Source of the DNA: CG2-30-36-16 sp964372115
Lineage (GTDB): Bacteria; Bacteroidota; Ignavibacteria; Ignavibacteriales; Ignavibacteriaceae
Reading direction: 5' to 3'
DNA: 64,000 nucleotides
Assembly (NCBI GenBank): GCA_964372115.1
Contig: CAYJPN010000015.1
Span: forward strand, 53,967 to 117,966
Positions 19,107 through 28,700 of this stretch are shown piece by piece. The notes beneath the pieces are model-generated. The model was given only the letters and a program-made list of their open reading frames with translations. It was not told the DNA's origin and did no database searches. The position numbers and the translations under genes are program-made. How positions within the stretch are numbered: the first letter of the stretch is position 1; every line of letters begins with the position of its first letter.

Positions 19107-19249
19107 ACCTTACGCAGATATTGTAGTATCCGTTATCCGTTTCCGTCAGCAAACGGACAACGGAAACGGATTAGTTAACGGATAAAAAACAAACATTATA
19201 TCAAAGCTGCGCCTCGATTTACATCCGATTAACTGTTTCTTGCGTAAGG
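19107..19249. repeat. MITE-like dispersed repeat, copy 2
   Basis: About 143 bp bounded by inverted ends CCTTACGCAGA and TCTTGCGTAAGG; the match extends outward as GTAACTTACC / GGTTACTT. An internal perfect hairpin, ATCCGTTTCCGT (19135-19146) and ACGGAAACGGAT (19160-19171), is not fully kept in copy 1 at 14421. The right end supplies the TAA stop of the convergent DUF1801 gene at 19250-19252, so insertion may have reset that protein's end. Confidence 0.72.
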
Positions 19250-19615
19250 TTACTTGCTAACTTCTTTTAACCTGAATTTTACCATTTTTATTATCAACTC
19301 TTTTGGAATTGGGCTGTCTAATGGAAACTGGACTGATCCTTTGGCTGATTTGTATAATGATAATTCTTTTTGAAATTTCTCAATGGTAGTTGGATGCGGG
19401 TAAAATCCTATATGATTTTTATACCCGGCAATCATAATTTGTTGTTCTCTTTTTCCTCCTTTAATTAGAGTAAATGCAGGGATTTGATAATTTATTGTTT
19501 CTTCGGCATCAGGAGCCGCGGCTTTAATATATTCCCAAATTTCTCTAAGAGCTTTTTGGGTTTTAGATGGCTGATTCGATATATACCGCTCTATCATATT
19601 ATCATTAGTTACCAT
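19250..19615 (-). CDS. DUF1801-family protein (YdhG-like)
   Basis: 121 residues. 'IERYISNQPSKTQKALREIWEYIKAAAPDAEETINYQIPAFTL' is the signature opening of DUF1801/YdhG-like proteins, followed by 'IGFYPHPTTIEKFQKELSLYKSAKGSVQFPLDSPIPKELIIKMVKFRL', which matches their C-terminal half. The family is structurally related to the frataxin-like iron-chaperone group of Gram-positives, but the role in this phylum is not established. Length is normal. The stop lies in the end of the MITE-like repeat. It stands alone, convergent with the FG-GAP gene. Confidence 0.82.
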   Translation of the reverse strand: MVTNDNMIERYISNQPSKTQKALREIWEYIKAAAPDAEETINYQIPAFTLIKGGKREQQIMIAGYKNHIGFYPHPTTIEKFQKELSLYKSAKGSVQFPLDSPIPKELIIKMVKFRLKEVSK

Positions 19616-19886
19616 AAATGTATCTTCTTCTTTTTTAAAAAGAATAACGGCGTGTTAACCGTCAGGCCGCCAGCTAATGGAAGGACGAGTAATAAAATAC
19701 AACACCGTAGTAATTTTATTTTTGGAATCCGTACATTCGGAAAAAGATTCCTTTTTAATTTTTACATATGTAAAAAGGAAAGGTTGTTTTCTTCCTTCGG
19801 AGGAACCACGACCCGAAAGCATTAAAAAATTTTACGAAAAGCTAATTTTCGAGCTGACTTTAATCGGAATAAATGGTTATGTCCAA

Positions 19887-20954
19887 TTATTTGTCATTTT
19901 TATTTTTCAGATATGTATGCATAAATTTTCCGAACTTTTTATCCTTCTGTCTCTTTTCAAAATATGACATCTCGTGATACACAGATTCCTTATACATTTT
20001 TATATAATTCTGATAACGTTCATTGGAAATTGTCTCATCTTCTAACGCTTTTAATACTGCACAACCTTTTTCAATAGTATGTGTGCAATCAGCGTAACGA
20101 CATTGGTTGGATATTTCGACAATTTCATTAAAGGTATCATCAAGACCGGATTCAATAGAAATAATTCCAAGTTCGCGCATTCCGGGATTATCCACTACAA
20201 TTGACCCATTTTCCAAAACAATAAGTTCCCTGCGTGTAGTAGTATGTCTCCCTCTACCATCATTCTCTCTAATTGGTTGAGTTTTATACAGCTCATTGTG
20301 TATCAGATTATTTAATAATGTAGTTTTGCCCACACCGGATGAACCAAGTAAACAAAAAGTTTCGGAAGGAGTAAAGAGTGTTTGAATATTTTCTATATCG
20401 GTAAAATTGTTATTACTAAATGCTGATATTTTTATATCCGGTATAATTTTATAAATATCATTTATTTTATTTTCAATTTCATCTGCGCTTATAAGGTCAC
20501 TTTTGCTAAGGAATATTGCCGGTTTAATATTGCTTTCGTTTACCATAACAAGGTAACGTTCTAATCTTCTTAAGTTAAAATTGGAATCAAGTGATTGCAT
20601 AATAATTGCCGTATCAATGTTGGCGGCTATAAGTTGATATTCGATTTTTTTGCCGGCTGTCTTTCTTTTTAATAATGATTTCCGGGGGAAAATATCGTGA
20701 ATAATTGCCAGCGAATCATCGTCAAATAATTGAACATATACCCAATCACCGACAGCTGGAAAATCCAGAACGGAATCTGAATTGAACAAATATTTTCCTG
20801 TTAATTCAGCATAAATATCATTTTTGCCGTTCGAGACAATAAAACTATTTTTATTTACAGTTATTACCCTGGCAATTCGAAAATTAGATATTTTAGATAA
20901 ATCAATTTTATCTTGAAACCATTTATCGAAGCCAAGTCTTTTAATATTTTCCAT
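19887..20954 (-). CDS. rsgA: Small ribosomal subunit biogenesis GTPase RsgA
   Basis: 355 residues. A circularly permuted GTPase that assists late 30S assembly. The motifs appear in the permuted order: G4-like 'LSKSDL' near residue 149, then G1 GSSGVGKT at 204-211, and G3 DNPG at 255-258. An N-terminal OB fold (about 30-100) precedes it, and a C-terminal zinc site is formed by C285, C290, H292 and C298. All key residues are present. The gene is monocistronic. The 270 bases to the DUF1801 gene hold nothing recognisable. Confidence 0.95.
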   Translation of the reverse strand: MENIKRLGFDKWFQDKIDLSKISNFRIARVITVNKNSFIVSNGKNDIYAELTGKYLFNSDSVLDFPAVGDWVYVQLFDDDSLAIIHDIFPRKSLLKRKTAGKKIEYQLIAANIDTAIIMQSLDSNFNLRRLERYLVMVNESNIKPAIFLSKSDLISADEIENKINDIYKIIPDIKISAFSNNNFTDIENIQTLFTPSETFCLLGSSGVGKTTLLNNLIHNELYKTQPIRENDGRGRHTTTRRELIVLENGSIVVDNPGMRELGIISIESGLDDTFNEIVEISNQCRYADCTHTIEKGCAVLKALEDETISNERYQNYIKMYKESVYHEMSYFEKRQKDKKFGKFMHTYLKNKNDK

Positions 20955-21745
20955 ATTCTTTTTGAGTTCCTAACGGACTGACAAGTTGTAAAATACAACA
21001 CCGTATTTAATTTTTTTAAAATTATTTTCTTCTTTTAACTTCTGCAAAAAGCAAAGGTTATATTTTTTTTGTTAATTATTTTATATAAGGTAAACTGTGA
21101 AACAGTTGCTGGCATCCAGCAAATTTATTTCTGCTAAATTATTCAACTTCCGTATAAACTGCAAAAATTTATTTTCTGTAAATATTATTTAGAGGAAAAA
21201 CTTCGCTTTCGAGAAAAGATTTTATTTTTTAAACGGCATTCATAAAGTTCGGAATGGTATTTTACAATTGTCATGGTGCATTCGTAACGTTCGGAATAGG
21301 GTTTTACAAATGTCAGTAACTGTTTGCGATTCAAAAATCCAATTTTAAGGGGGGTGACATTTTCGTGTTTTCGCAACAAATATTTTTAGTGTTTATCATG
21401 CCCGCCATTTTTAGCAAGGCAGTAATAAATAAATGAAACAACTTTAGCCGCATCCAATGTGGCTAAAACCAATATTCTTTCGGTATGTATGTAGTCAGCC
21501 CTTAAACAACACCTAAAAATCAAATCATTTATCGGGTCAATAGAAAATGCAATGTGGTTTTAGATTTGGACAGCAATGAATAGCATATAAATTTTATGTC
21601 ATTTGAAGTCGTAGTCTTTTCTGCTTAAGTGAAAACTTATAAATTTTAATTTCCTTCTTGCTATTTAAATTTCCAGTAATTAGTTTTCATTATAGAGTAG
21701 TTTATTTCATATAGAACGATTATCAAATAGTAACGGACAATAACT
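20955..21745. other. Long intergenic region between rsgA and a TPR gene
   Basis: About 790 bases. It contains a short hairpin TTGTA-AAA-TACAA near 20989, the tandem repeat at 21236-21315 and a hairpin TTTAGCC...GGCTAAA at 21443-21467. A phrase AAAATACAACACCGTA occurs both near 20992 and near 19693, on either side of rsgA. An open frame of 64 codons on the minus strand (21185-21379) runs through the tandem repeat and is not convincing as a gene. Confidence 0.5.
21236..21315. repeat. Diverged 38-bp tandem repeat
   Basis: Two copies of a 38-bp unit at 21236-21273 and 21278-21315, both of the form GCATTC(A/G)TAA(A/C)GTTCGG, then AAT(G/A)G, then TTTTACAA(T/A)TGTCA. A 4-base spacer separates them. 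The role is unknown. Confidence 0.7.
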
Positions 21746-22729
21746 ATGAGCAAATCAAAAAAACGGAATTCACCACAAGCTTATATGGAAAAGTTACAGA
21801 AGCTAATAGCCAGGGACCTTGTAGAAAAAGACTTTAAATCTTTAGAAGAAGCAAACAAATATATTCAGGAAAAGTATATCGATAAAGAAATAATATTCGA
21901 TGAAACAAACCAATCTTCCAGAGAAAAAGCAGTGGATTTAATTTATGAGGCATGGGGGAGTGATGATGTAGATGAAATGATTGCCCTTGCTGAGAAAGCT
22001 ATTAAGCTGGATGAGAATTGTGCAGATGCTTATAATCTGCTTGCCGAGGTTAAAGCAAAAACTTTGATGGAATCGATTGAGCTATTTGCCAAAGGAATTG
22101 AAGCTGGAAAAAAATCTCTCGGCAAGGATTTTGATAATTACAGGGGGCATTTCTGGGGATTCCACGAAACGCGTCCGTTTATGAGGGCTATGGCAGGTTA
22201 TGCCGATGTTTTATGGCATTCCGGAGAAAAAAGTAAATCAATTGAAGTGATAAAAGAAATGCTGCTGCTTAATCCAGGTGATAATCAGGGCATGCGGCAT
22301 ATTCTTATAACACGACTTTTAATCTTAAACCGCCTGCTTGAAGCTGAAAAACTTTACGAGGATTACAAAGACGACTTCTCCGCTGAGTGGCATTACTCAA
22401 AAGCATATTTATACTTTTGTAAGCGAAGTAAACAGATATATGCAAACAAAGCCTTGAAGGAAGCTATGCAATTTAATCCTTACGTTCCTCTTTATCTTTT
22501 TGGAATAGTTGATATGCCTGAAGGTATGCCGGAATATTTTGGTGTTGGTGATGAAAATGAAGCAATCTTTTATGCTGAAAAAGCTGTGGAACTCTGGGTT
22601 AATAATATAAAAGCATTAAAGTGGTTTGTTGACATGTACAAAAAAATGGAAGAAGAATTAGACATGCTAATTGAAGAAAGGGATAGAGAAAGGGAAGAAA
22701 GATTTGGAAATTTGCCTGATAATATCTAA
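21746..22729 (+). CDS. TPR-type helical repeat protein (ST7-like)
   Basis: 327 residues, cytoplasmic (no signal peptide or transmembrane helix). The pattern of helical pairs, including 'MIALAEKAIKLDENCADAYNLLAEV' (about 88-112) and 'VIKEMLLLNPGDNQGMRHILITRLL' (about 168-192), identifies tetratricopeptide-like repeats. 'NPGDNQGxRxxLxxxLL' and 'YEDYKDDFSAEWHYSKAYLYF' are typical of a bacterial group resembling ST7. The C-terminus is a charged helix (EERDREREER). These proteins often accompany SEC-C zinc domains, absent here. A scaffold role is inferred; partners unknown. Confidence 0.75.
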   Translation: MSKSKKRNSPQAYMEKLQKLIARDLVEKDFKSLEEANKYIQEKYIDKEIIFDETNQSSREKAVDLIYEAWGSDDVDEMIALAEKAIKLDENCADAYNLLAEVKAKTLMESIELFAKGIEAGKKSLGKDFDNYRGHFWGFHETRPFMRAMAGYADVLWHSGEKSKSIEVIKEMLLLNPGDNQGMRHILITRLLILNRLLEAEKLYEDYKDDFSAEWHYSKAYLYFCKRSKQIYANKALKEAMQFNPYVPLYLFGIVDMPEGMPEYFGVGDENEAIFYAEKAVELWVNNIKALKWFVDMYKKMEEELDMLIEERDREREERFGNLPDNI

Positions 22730-22840
22730 GAAATGATTGTAGAAGTGCAGGATATTTCAAAGGGAATGAAAATTAGAACAAAATAAGAATGGATCATTAA
22801 AAAAAATTTCAAGATTCTCGGAACCAATTGTCATTCTTAA

Positions 22841-22871
22841 TTGTTTCGGGCAACTTAAATCGGTAACTTTG
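22841..22871 (+). promoter_or_regulatory. Bacteroidetes-type promoter of the metal-efflux operon
   Basis: TTG at 22841-22843, 20 bases, then TAACTTTG at 22864-22871, an exact fit to the primary-sigma consensus of this phylum (TTG-N19..21-TAnnTTTG). Transcription would start around 22877, practically at the ATG of the first gene (22878), implying a leaderless or near-leaderless mRNA. Confidence 0.65.
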
Positions 22872-22877
22872 CATTAA

Positions 22878-23219
22878 ATGAATAACATTTATAGAAATAG
22901 CTTAAAAAGAACAGTTGTTATACTCTTTCTTGGAGCAATTGTTTTTACGTTTTTGCATTCAGAATTAGGATTTCTTAATTTTGACGGCGATAATCACGGC
23001 GCACATGATTACTGTGAAATTGTTAAGAATACGAACACACATTCAAAGATATTACGAGAAGATCAACCAAAACTAGAACTTAACAAAGATATTTGCATTC
23101 ATTGTTTTGAAGAAATAAAAGAACAAGAAACACAAACTTCTTTTGAAAAAACTGACCAACATCTAAAAGAAAAACCATTTACAGATTTATATCTGTTTAA
23201 CAACACATTTCTGATTTAA
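22878..23219 (+). CDS. Small exported His/Cys-containing protein of metal-efflux operon
   Basis: 113 residues. An N-terminal helix ('RTVVILFLGAIVFTFLHSELGFL', about 11-33) would be a signal anchor. The rest is rich in possible metal ligands: 'HGAHDYCEI', 'NTHSK', 'ICIHCFEE' and 'QHLKEK'. I recognise no named family, but small proteins of this kind commonly precede czc/cus operons and may bind or sense metal in the periplasm. It lies 74 bases before the TolC-like gene and starts right at the predicted transcription start. Function inferred from context. Confidence 0.6.
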   Translation: MNNIYRNSLKRTVVILFLGAIVFTFLHSELGFLNFDGDNHGAHDYCEIVKNTNTHSKILREDQPKLELNKDICIHCFEEIKEQETQTSFEKTDQHLKEKPFTDLYLFNNTFLI

Positions 23220-23293
23220 CCAATCTCTTTTCATTTCGTTAATCCCTTTACGGGATAGGTGTCTTTAAATCATAAAAATTAATTGGAGAAAGT

Positions 23294-24592
23294 ATGTTGA
23301 GTTATGCCAAATCCCGTTCAACGGGAAACAAACTTTATGTTTTGTTCACTATTGCATTGCTGACGCCTTGCGTTTACGGACAAATTGAAATTAAAAAACT
23401 AAGTTTGAAAGAAGCTGTTGAAATTGGATTAAAGAATAATCCGGAAATAAAAAGCGCAATAGAAAATATTTCCGCTTCCAAAGGAAGATTTTGGAGCGGA
23501 ATATCACCACCTCAACCCGGGGTTGGCGTTAGTTATGAATTCGCGCCGGTGAACAGCAGTTTAAGTAATTACAGCGAAAAAACTGTGGCGGTGAGCCAAT
23601 CATTTGAGTTCCCTTCCAATTACTTTTTGAAAGGAAGCAAATTCAACAAAGAAGAAGAGATTGCAGTTTATGAACTAAACTTGACCGAGAGAAGCATTGT
23701 CAATCAAGTGAAAACCAGCTACTACAAAATTCTGGCGAAACAATATCATGTAAAATTTGCTGCGGAAAATTTATTAATCTCGGAAGATTTTTTTAAGAAA
23801 GCGGAGATAAGGCAAAACGTTGGGGAAGGAACGAATCTTGAAAGATTGACCGCAAAGGTTCAATACACTGAGGCGCGGAACAATCTGGAAGTTACTAAGA
23901 ACGAACTTACGACAGCTTTTGCCGAACTGAATTACTCACTTGGATATGGGAAACAAAGTTATGAATCGCAATTAGTACTTACTGATTCATTAGTCTTTGT
24001 TGATCACAAAATTAGTTTAGAAAAAATCTTCAAATCCTTGGAAGAAACAAATCCACAGATTAAGATTGCCCAATTAAAATATGCAATAACATCTGTTGAA
24101 AAAGAGCTCGCGTGGTCATCAGTTCTGCCGAGTATTAATCTGGCATATTTCAAACAAACGCGCGATGGCAATGCCGGATTTTATGGAGCTTCTTTTGGAA
24201 TATCTGTTCCGTTATGGTTTATGTTCGATCAGAGAGGCAAAATTCAGGAAGCGGCTGCAAATCAATCAATATCGGAATCGCAATTACAGTTGACAAAAAA
24301 TGAAGTTGCGTTAAAACTTAAAAGCGCATTTATAGATCACGAAAATAATCTAAATCAAGTAAAACTATATGTGAATGATATTCTTCCGCAAGCTGAAGAG
24401 ATTTACAGAACAGCGATAAAAAGCTACGATGCCGGAGAACTGACATATCTTGAATATCTACAAGCGAAACAAACTTTGATAAGCTCGCGGAATAATTACA
24501 TCAATGCCTTGTTCAATCATTATCAATCGGTATTTAGGATTGAGGAAATAGTCGGGCAAAATATTTTTGAAAAACCAGAATTGGAGAAATAG
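23294..24592 (+). CDS. TolC-like outer membrane component of heavy-metal RND pump (CzcC/CusC type)
   Basis: 432 residues. It has a signal peptide (hydrophobic 'KLYVLFTIALLTPCVYGQ', about 13-30). The body has the two helical TolC repeats, opening with 'LSLKEAVEIGLKNNPEIKSAIENI' and with 'LEKIFKSLEETNPQIKIAQLKYAI' in the second half; its short loops resemble CzcC. GGAGAAAG precedes the ATG. The stop directly abuts the adaptor gene at 24593, so the three pump genes form a tight operon. Confidence 0.88.
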   Translation: MLSYAKSRSTGNKLYVLFTIALLTPCVYGQIEIKKLSLKEAVEIGLKNNPEIKSAIENISASKGRFWSGISPPQPGVGVSYEFAPVNSSLSNYSEKTVAVSQSFEFPSNYFLKGSKFNKEEEIAVYELNLTERSIVNQVKTSYYKILAKQYHVKFAAENLLISEDFFKKAEIRQNVGEGTNLERLTAKVQYTEARNNLEVTKNELTTAFAELNYSLGYGKQSYESQLVLTDSLVFVDHKISLEKIFKSLEETNPQIKIAQLKYAITSVEKELAWSSVLPSINLAYFKQTRDGNAGFYGASFGISVPLWFMFDQRGKIQEAAANQSISESQLQLTKNEVALKLKSAFIDHENNLNQVKLYVNDILPQAEEIYRTAIKSYDAGELTYLEYLQAKQTLISSRNNYINALFNHYQSVFRIEEIVGQNIFEKPELEK

Positions 24593-25786
24593 ATGAAAGT
24601 AAGTATCAAATTATTAATTGCTGTTAATGTGTTAGCGTTTGTTCTCCTGGGATGCGGCGATAAACAAGAACCTAAAAAGGAAGAAAGCCATAATAAGCAT
24701 AGTGAAGTAGTAAAGCTGTCTGCTGAATCAATAAAACAAATAAAATTGGAAACCGAAACAGTATCGTTGCAGCCGTTTACCGGTTATTTAACAATTCCGG
24801 CAAAGGTTATAACTAATCAAGATAATGAAGCGCAGATCGGTTCGCTTGTTCAAGGAAGAGTTCACAAAGTATTTGTAAAAGTTGGCGACTTCGTTTCATC
24901 CGGACAAGTCTTGATGACGGTTGAAGGTCTTGACGTTGGTGAAATAAAAGCCAGTTTCTTAATTGCGAAAGCGGCGCTTGATTATACAAAAGCAAATTAT
25001 GAAAGACAGAAAAAATTATTTGATGAAAAAATAGGATCGCAAAAGGCGTTATTAGAAAGTCAAGCCGAATATGAGAAAGCTCTCGCTGAATTTAAAGCAG
25101 AAGATAAAAAAATACATTCCGTTGGTTTGAGTGATGAAGATGTTACAGATGGAAACAAAAGCGAAGATCATACATCCGGCACGCTGCCAATTAAATCATC
25201 AATTAACGGAATTGTGGTTGAAAGAAATGTTGTTATAGGGCAGTTAGTTGACGCGACAACAAACGCTTTCAAAGTGATTAATACAAGTTCGGTTTGGATT
25301 GACGGACAGATTTATGAAAAAGATATAACTAAGATAAATCAGAAAACAAATGCATTATTCACTTCGGAAACTTACCGGAACGAGAAATTTAACGGAAGAA
25401 TAATATATATCGGTCAAACCGTTGATGAACAGTCAAGAACGATCACCGTGCGCGGTGAGTTTAAAAACACTAACAGCAAATTGAAGCCGCAAATGTTTGG
25501 TGAGTTAAAAATACCGATAAGTTCAAATGCAAAAGCAATTTTGATTCCAGAGGAAGCGGTGGTTAGAGAATCTGGAGAAGATTATGTGTTTGTTCAAACG
25601 AGCGATACTACCATGCCTAACGGCGGGCGGGCTTTCGAACTAAGGAAAGTGATTACCGGATCATCTGTTGATAACCGGATTGAAATTAAAGAAGGATTGA
25701 GAGAAGGTGAAAAAGTAGTATCGAAAGGTGTGTTCTATCTAAAGAGTGAACTGAAAAAAGAAGAAATAGAGGGAGATGAACACTAA
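24593..25786 (+). CDS. Periplasmic adaptor of heavy-metal RND pump (CzcB/CusB type), lipoprotein
   Basis: 397 residues. The signal peptide ends in a lipobox (VLLGC, Cys21), so it is probably lipid-anchored. Barrel-sandwich half 'IGSLVQGRVHKVFVKVGDFVSSGQVL' (about 83-108), a helical hairpin ('AALDYTKANYERQKKLFDEKIGSQKALLES'), the second half 'IKSSINGIVVERNVVIGQLVD', then beta-barrel and membrane-proximal domains follow. The His-containing N-terminus ('HNKHSEVV') could bind metal. It overlaps the pump gene by one base (TAATG). Confidence 0.9.
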   Translation: MKVSIKLLIAVNVLAFVLLGCGDKQEPKKEESHNKHSEVVKLSAESIKQIKLETETVSLQPFTGYLTIPAKVITNQDNEAQIGSLVQGRVHKVFVKVGDFVSSGQVLMTVEGLDVGEIKASFLIAKAALDYTKANYERQKKLFDEKIGSQKALLESQAEYEKALAEFKAEDKKIHSVGLSDEDVTDGNKSEDHTSGTLPIKSSINGIVVERNVVIGQLVDATTNAFKVINTSSVWIDGQIYEKDITKINQKTNALFTSETYRNEKFNGRIIYIGQTVDEQSRTITVRGEFKNTNSKLKPQMFGELKIPISSNAKAILIPEEAVVRESGEDYVFVQTSDTTMPNGGRAFELRKVITGSSVDNRIEIKEGLREGEKVVSKGVFYLKSELKKEEIEGDEH

Positions 25787-28700
25787 TGTTAGAAAAAATA
25801 ATTTCATATACGCTAAAGCAGAAAGGAATGATAATATTTCTTTCACTGCTGATAGTTGCGTTCGGATTATACTCATATTTGACTCTTCCGATTGATGCTT
25901 TCCCGGATGTAACGAATATACAAGTTGAAATTGTAAGCCATGCCGATGGACTCTCAGCAATAGAAATTGAGAGAAATGTAACTTATCCAATTGAGATGGC
26001 TATGCGCGGTTTGCCGGATGTAGAACAGTTGCGTTCGGTAACAAAATTCGGGCTTTCAATAGTTACAATTATATTCAAAGATAATGTTGATATTTATTTT
26101 GCGCGTCAGCTTGTCTTTGAGCGGCTGGGTGAAGCGAAAGAAAGTGTTCCCAAAGGAGTTGAAGTTGCGATGGGACCAATTGCTACAGCAATGGGAGAAA
26201 TATATCAATATACTCTCGAAGGAAAAATGCCAAGCGATTCACTTGCAAAGGTTTCTTATTTGACAAACTTAAGAACTATTCAAGAATGGATTATTACGCC
26301 GCAGCTAAAAAGTGTTGCCGGAGTAAACGAAATAAATTCTTTCGGCGGCTACTTCAAACAATACCAGGTAATTGTATCGCCGGAAAAATTGTTGAAGTAT
26401 GCTGTAACGGCAGATGAAGTATATTCCGCAATCGAGAATAACAACCAAAATGTGGGAGGAAATATTCTTGAAAGAAATTCCGATCAATTTATAGTCCGCG
26501 GAGTTGGATTAATACAAGATGTTAGTGATATAGAAAATATTGTATTGAAATCTCACGAAGGAACACCGACTTACATAAGAGACGTTGCCGAGGTAAAGAT
26601 TGGCGAAGCTGTAAGAATGGGCGCCTCGATGAAGAATGGAGTCGATGAATCAGTCGGCGGAATTGTAATGATGCTGCGCGGTGAGAACAGCCGTGATGTT
26701 GTCGAACGCGTTAAAGAAAAAGTGAAAGATATAAATGAGAACAACATCCTTCCGGATGGTATTAAAATAGTTCCCTATTATGATAGAAGCGATATAGTAA
26801 ACGCAAGCGTTAATACTGTAAACAAAGCTTTGATAGAAGGGTCTCTTCTTGTTCTGCTAATTTTGTATCTATTGCTCAGAAGTTTTAGAGGAAGTTTTGT
26901 TGTGTTAATTGCCTTACCGCTTTCGCTTCTTGTTACATTTATTGTGATGAAACTTGTAGGATTGAGCGCAAACCTAATGTCACTCGGCGGACTGGCAATC
27001 TCAATTGGAATGATAATAGACGCGACAATAATTCAAGTTGAGAATGTTCAAAGACATTTAAGCGAGGGTGGAAATGAGCATACAAAATTATTGACGGTTC
27101 TTAAAGCAGTTCTGGAAGTTAGAAAGCCCAGTATCTTCGGTGAATTGATTATTGCAATTACATTTATTCCAATTCTTTCACTTGAAGGAATCGAGGGAAA
27201 GATGTTCGGACCACTTGCCAAGACTGTTGCCATTGCTCTTCTTTCATCATTGTTCCTTTCAATTTTTGTTATACCGGCTCTTTGTTCAATGTTTTTGAAA
27301 GCTCAACCGGAAAAAGAAAGCATCATAATGAAGTATGCTACTAAAATATATTTACCGCTTTTAGAATACGTGATGAAGAAAAAAATAATGATCTTGAGCG
27401 TTGCCGGAGTTTTCTTGATAGCCGCTTTGTTCCTCTTTACAAGATTAGGAACGGAGTTTATTCCCACAATGGACGAAGGCGCGTTTGATATGGATGTTGC
27501 GCTGCTGCCCGGGGTATCTTTGTCGAAAGCAATGGAAGTAAACCAACTTGCCGCACAAAAGATGATAGAGTTTGACGAACTTGATGTAGTTGTATCACGA
27601 ATCGGTCAAACCGGCGTTGCAATGGATACCAGGGGAGTGGATAAAACGGGTTACACCGGAATATTAAAACCCAAAAGTGAATGGAAGAGAAATATTTCAA
27701 AAGAAGAGTTGACAAATGAAATGCGAGCTTCTTTGGAAACAATACCGGGAATTGGTTTTGGATTCAGTCAGCCGATACAATGCAGAATTGATGAACTTGT
27801 TGCCGGAACAAAGGCGCAATTGATCCTAAAACTTTTTGGTGAAGATATAGAATTGCTAAAAAGTAGGGCGGATGAAATCGCTAAAGTTATTTCTTCGATT
27901 GAAGGAGGAACTGATTTGATGACTGAAAAAGTTTCGGGGCAGCCATATTTAACCATAAATATTGATAGATCAAAAATAGCGCGGTATGGTTTGAATATTA
28001 ATGATGTGCAGAATGTAATTGAAATAGCTATTGCCGGAAAAGCTGCTTCTAAATTTTATGAAGAGAACCGGAGCTTTGATATTACCGTCCGTATGCCGGA
28101 AGAAAAAAGAAATTCGATTGAAGCTATAGAAAATATTTTAGTTCCTACAAAAACGGGAATGAATATTCCGCTGGCGCAATTAGCGGATGTAACAATTATT
28201 GAAGGACCGGTTCAGATTAGCCGTGAGAATGGTATCAGAAGAATCGGTATCGAGATGAATATAAGCGGAAGAGACATAGGTAGTTTTGTTGCGGAAGCAA
28301 AACAAAAGATAAAAGAAAATGTGCAGCTACCGGCTGGTTATTATTTAACGTGGGGAGGACAGTTTGAGAATCAACAAAGAGCAATGAATAAACTGATGAT
28401 TATTGGACCAATTGCAATCGGTTTAATACTGCTTCTATTATTTGTCACGTTCAAGTCTGTCCGTTTGGCATTGTTAGTAATATCAAATCTTCCATTTGCA
28501 TTGATTGGCGGAATCTTCTCGCTCTACATCTCCGGCTTGTATTTATCCGTTCCGGCATCAGTTGGATTTATCGTTTTGTTCGGAGTTGCCGTTCTGAACG
28601 GCGTTGTGTTGGTATCGCGCATCTCTCAACTCCGCGAAGAAGGAGTTGAACTACAAGAAGCGATTCGGAAAGGAAGTCTTAACAGATTACGTCCGGTATT

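Noticed and set aside
21185..21379. 64-residue minus-strand protein
   Set aside because: Much of it comes from the 38-bp tandem repeat and it has no recognisable family.
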